A DNA stretch of 6,368 nucleotides from Pseudomonadota bacterium. Lineage in GTDB: Bacteria; Pseudomonadota; Gammaproteobacteria; Pseudomonadales; Azotimanducaceae. Positions 4,849 to 6,368 of this stretch are shown here, piece by piece. How positions within the stretch are numbered: the first letter of the stretch is position 1; the number at the start of each line of letters is the position of its first letter. The notes beneath the pieces were generated by a model. It did no database searches. It was not told the origin of the DNA and saw only the letters and a program-made list of their open reading frames with translations. The DNA is taken from assembly GCA_027622495.1 (NCBI GenBank), contig JAQBYL010000247.1:1-6368 (forward strand). The letters run 5' to 3'. The translations under genes were made by a program, and so were the position numbers.

Positions 4849-6368
4849 TCAGCGCGCGGCCAGCGGCACCGTGCCGATCACGTCATCGATCACAAGCTCA
4901 ACGATCTCATCGGAACTCAGGCCGGCCTCCTGACCCAGGATTTCTTCCAGGTGTTCACCGAGCAGCGGTGCGCGACGTTGCGGTGGCGGTACGCTTCGAT
5001 TGAAGCGATAGGGTTGCGCCGGATAGTGTTTTACCCCTAATCCCGGACGATCCTGCGCAAGATAGGCCTGACGCGCTGCAAGGTGAGGGTCATTCAGCAG
5101 GTCGGGGCCATTGAACACTGCACAGGCAGGAACCCCTGCGTTCTGCAGTTGGTGCATCAGGGGCATTTTGGCCTGCGACACTGTCCACAATGCAAGATCA
5201 GCCGATATATCTTCCTGAGTGTCGGGTATGCCTGCGATGTGGCAAAGCGTTTTCAACTGCTCTGTCGATCGACAGGTTATGGCAATCCAGCCATTTTCGG
5301 CGCAGGGGAATATCCCCTGCAGCGCATATCCTGAGTGGGTATTGCCTGACCGGCCCGGGTCAACGTGCGCCAGTGACCAGCCAGTCATGGCATCTCCCAC
5401 ATACATATTGCATGCCTCGATCTGACTGAAATCCAGGTACTGACCCACACCGGTCTGCTCGCGACGGTAAAGTGCAGCCAGCAAGTCTATGGCGCCCATG
5501 ACACCGGAAAAGAGATCACCCCCGGTCATGCCGGTAAACAACGGCTCTTCCCCAGAATAACCAGTCAGGTGGGCAACACCTGACATCTGCTCGGTCGACA
5601 TGCCGAAGGCTACATAATCGCGCCAGCTCCCGGTGGCCCCGAAGCCGGAAAGAGAAATCATGATCAGTCGCGGGTTGATGGCGCGCAGTGTGCTGTAGCT
5701 CAAGCCGAACTTTTCCATCACACGAGGGGTGTAGTTCTCGATCACAATATCTGCGTCGCGAACCAGCGATTTCACCACCGCGATGCCACGTGGATCTGTC
5801 AGGTCCAGTGTGATGTCGCGTTTGTTACGGTTGATCCAGTTGAAGTAGGGAGAGGCTTCCCAGCCGGGTAAGCCACTTTCTGTGGCAATACCGCTACCGC
5901 GCCAGCCGTCAATGCGCTGAATGGATTCAATCTTGATCACATCGGCACCGGCATCAGCAAGTATCTGCGTCGCCGACGGACCGGCAAAAAACATCGATAG
6001 ATCGACCACCCGCACCCCGTCAAGAGGCAAAGGGTTAGGCCCTGACGACTGGCGCGAAGGCGGGGCCGCTTTGATCTGTGCCAGTACCTCCTGCGTATGC
6101 TCACCAAGAAGCGGTGGCCGCCGGATATTAAGCTGCACACCATCGGAGCGAAACGGAACACCCGGGACCTGAACCGATCCGCACACAGGATGGTCCACTT
6201 CTTGAAAAAAACCACGTTCGCGATGCGGTGGCAGATCGAACAACGCCGCGAGATCCGGCACCAGGCCAAACGGCACACGCTGTTGTTGAGCCGCATGAAA
6301 CAACTCTTCCGCCGTGCGGTCTGCCAGACTTTCGCGGAATATCTCGCGTATCTCTTCCAGGCGGGCAT
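4849..6368 (-). CDS. Two-domain CaiB/BaiF (family III) CoA-transferase, 5' end outside the window
   Basis: The frame is open from the stop at 4849-4851 to the window edge (505 complete codons), so the true start lies beyond 6368; the TTG at 6301-6303 is not a credible start. Reading inward, about the first 95 residues are the C-terminal end of a family III CoA-transferase domain (R-V-P-F-G, R-G-F-F-Q-E-V-D-H-P, V-P-F-R, P-P-L-L-G-E-H-T-Q-E-V-L). A linker rich in P, S and N follows, then a second, complete domain of ~390 residues. That domain begins at D-G-V-R-V-V-D-L-S-M-F-F-A-G-P (near 6018) and has A-D-V-I-K-I-E, N-R-N-K-R-D-I-T-L-D-L and G-G-D-L-F-S-G-V-M-G. The Asp of that last motif (codon 5515-5517) matches the catalytic aspartate that forms the acyl-anhydride intermediate. 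A second R-R-A-P-L-L-G-E-H-L-E-E-I-L closes it. The reaction is CoA transfer between carboxylic acids; the substrate is unknown. Confidence 0.88.
   Translation of the reverse strand, partial: ARLEEIREIFRESLADRTAEELFHAAQQQRVPFGLVPDLAALFDLPPHRERGFFQEVDHPVCGSVQVPGVPFRSDGVQLNIRRPPLLGEHTQEVLAQIKAAPPSRQSSGPNPLPLDGVRVVDLSMFFAGPSATQILADAGADVIKIESIQRIDGWRGSGIATESGLPGWEASPYFNWINRNKRDITLDLTDPRGIAVVKSLVRDADIVIENYTPRVMEKFGLSYSTLRAINPRLIMISLSGFGATGSWRDYVAFGMSTEQMSGVAHLTGYSGEEPLFTGMTGGDLFSGVMGAIDLLAALYRREQTGVGQYLDFSQIEACNMYVGDAMTGWSLAHVDPGRSGNTHSGYALQGIFPCAENGWIAITCRSTEQLKTLCHIAGIPDTQEDISADLALWTVSQAKMPLMHQLQNAGVPACAVFNGPDLLNDPHLAARQAYLAQDRPGLGVKHYPAQPYRFNRSVPPPQRRAPLLGEHLEEILGQEAGLSSDEIVELVIDDVIGTVPLAAR

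Noticed and set aside
5937..6368. 143-residue minus-strand frame beginning with ATG at the window edge
   Set aside because: It is a shadow frame of the CoA-transferase, rich in Arg and Cys with no family features.

Overview
The window is chromosomal-looking, moderately GC-rich bacterial DNA. The best guess is a gammaproteobacterium, possibly an environmental or marine one. The clues are a short glycine-zipper lipoprotein ending in a C-L-x-x-R-G-Y-R-V-L-N-type tail, good Shine-Dalgarno (SD) sites, and several acyl-CoA and PhyH-type genes. Taxonomy is inferred from protein style only. No rRNA, tRNA, CRISPR array, transposase or phage gene was seen, and no stretch over 300 bases lacks a gene or gene remnant.

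Layout. (1) 91-834, minus: a class I SAM-dependent methyltransferase. The first 90 bases hold nothing I can support. (2) 835-1012 is a divergent intergenic region with a possible promoter and a clear ribosome binding site (RBS). It leads into 1013-1656, plus, a gene wreck: the first ~60 codons of an OsmC-family gene are joined out of frame to the last ~150 codons of a Kef-type (CPA2) antiporter, i.e. its RCK_N/TrkA-N domain. (3) 1631-3467, minus: a probable cluster transcribed mutT/nudG-like Nudix hydrolase, then GFA-family zinc protein, then PhyH-family Fe(II)/2-oxoglutarate dioxygenase. A 91-base gap after the Nudix gene carries a plausible internal promoter whose -10 overlaps a perfect 7-bp dyad. 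(4) 3631-3990, plus: a small glycine-zipper lipoprotein. (5) 3999-4069, plus: a compact inverted-repeat array that folds on paper into a three-way junction ending at the RBS of the next gene. (6) 4076-4846, plus: a crotonase-superfamily enzyme. (7) 4849-6368, minus, running off the window: a CaiB/BaiF (family III) CoA-transferase that is a tandem two-domain protein. Only the tail of its first domain is inside the window.

How the genes may work together. The crotonase and the CoA-transferase converge with two bases between their stop codons; both act on acyl-CoA thioesters and could serve one catabolic route, but the sequence does not name the substrate. The GFA and PhyH genes are 27 bases apart and are probably co-transcribed. 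The most unusual items are the structured leader before the crotonase gene, which has a potential SD-sequestering switch, and the osmC/kef deletion scar (or assembly chimera).
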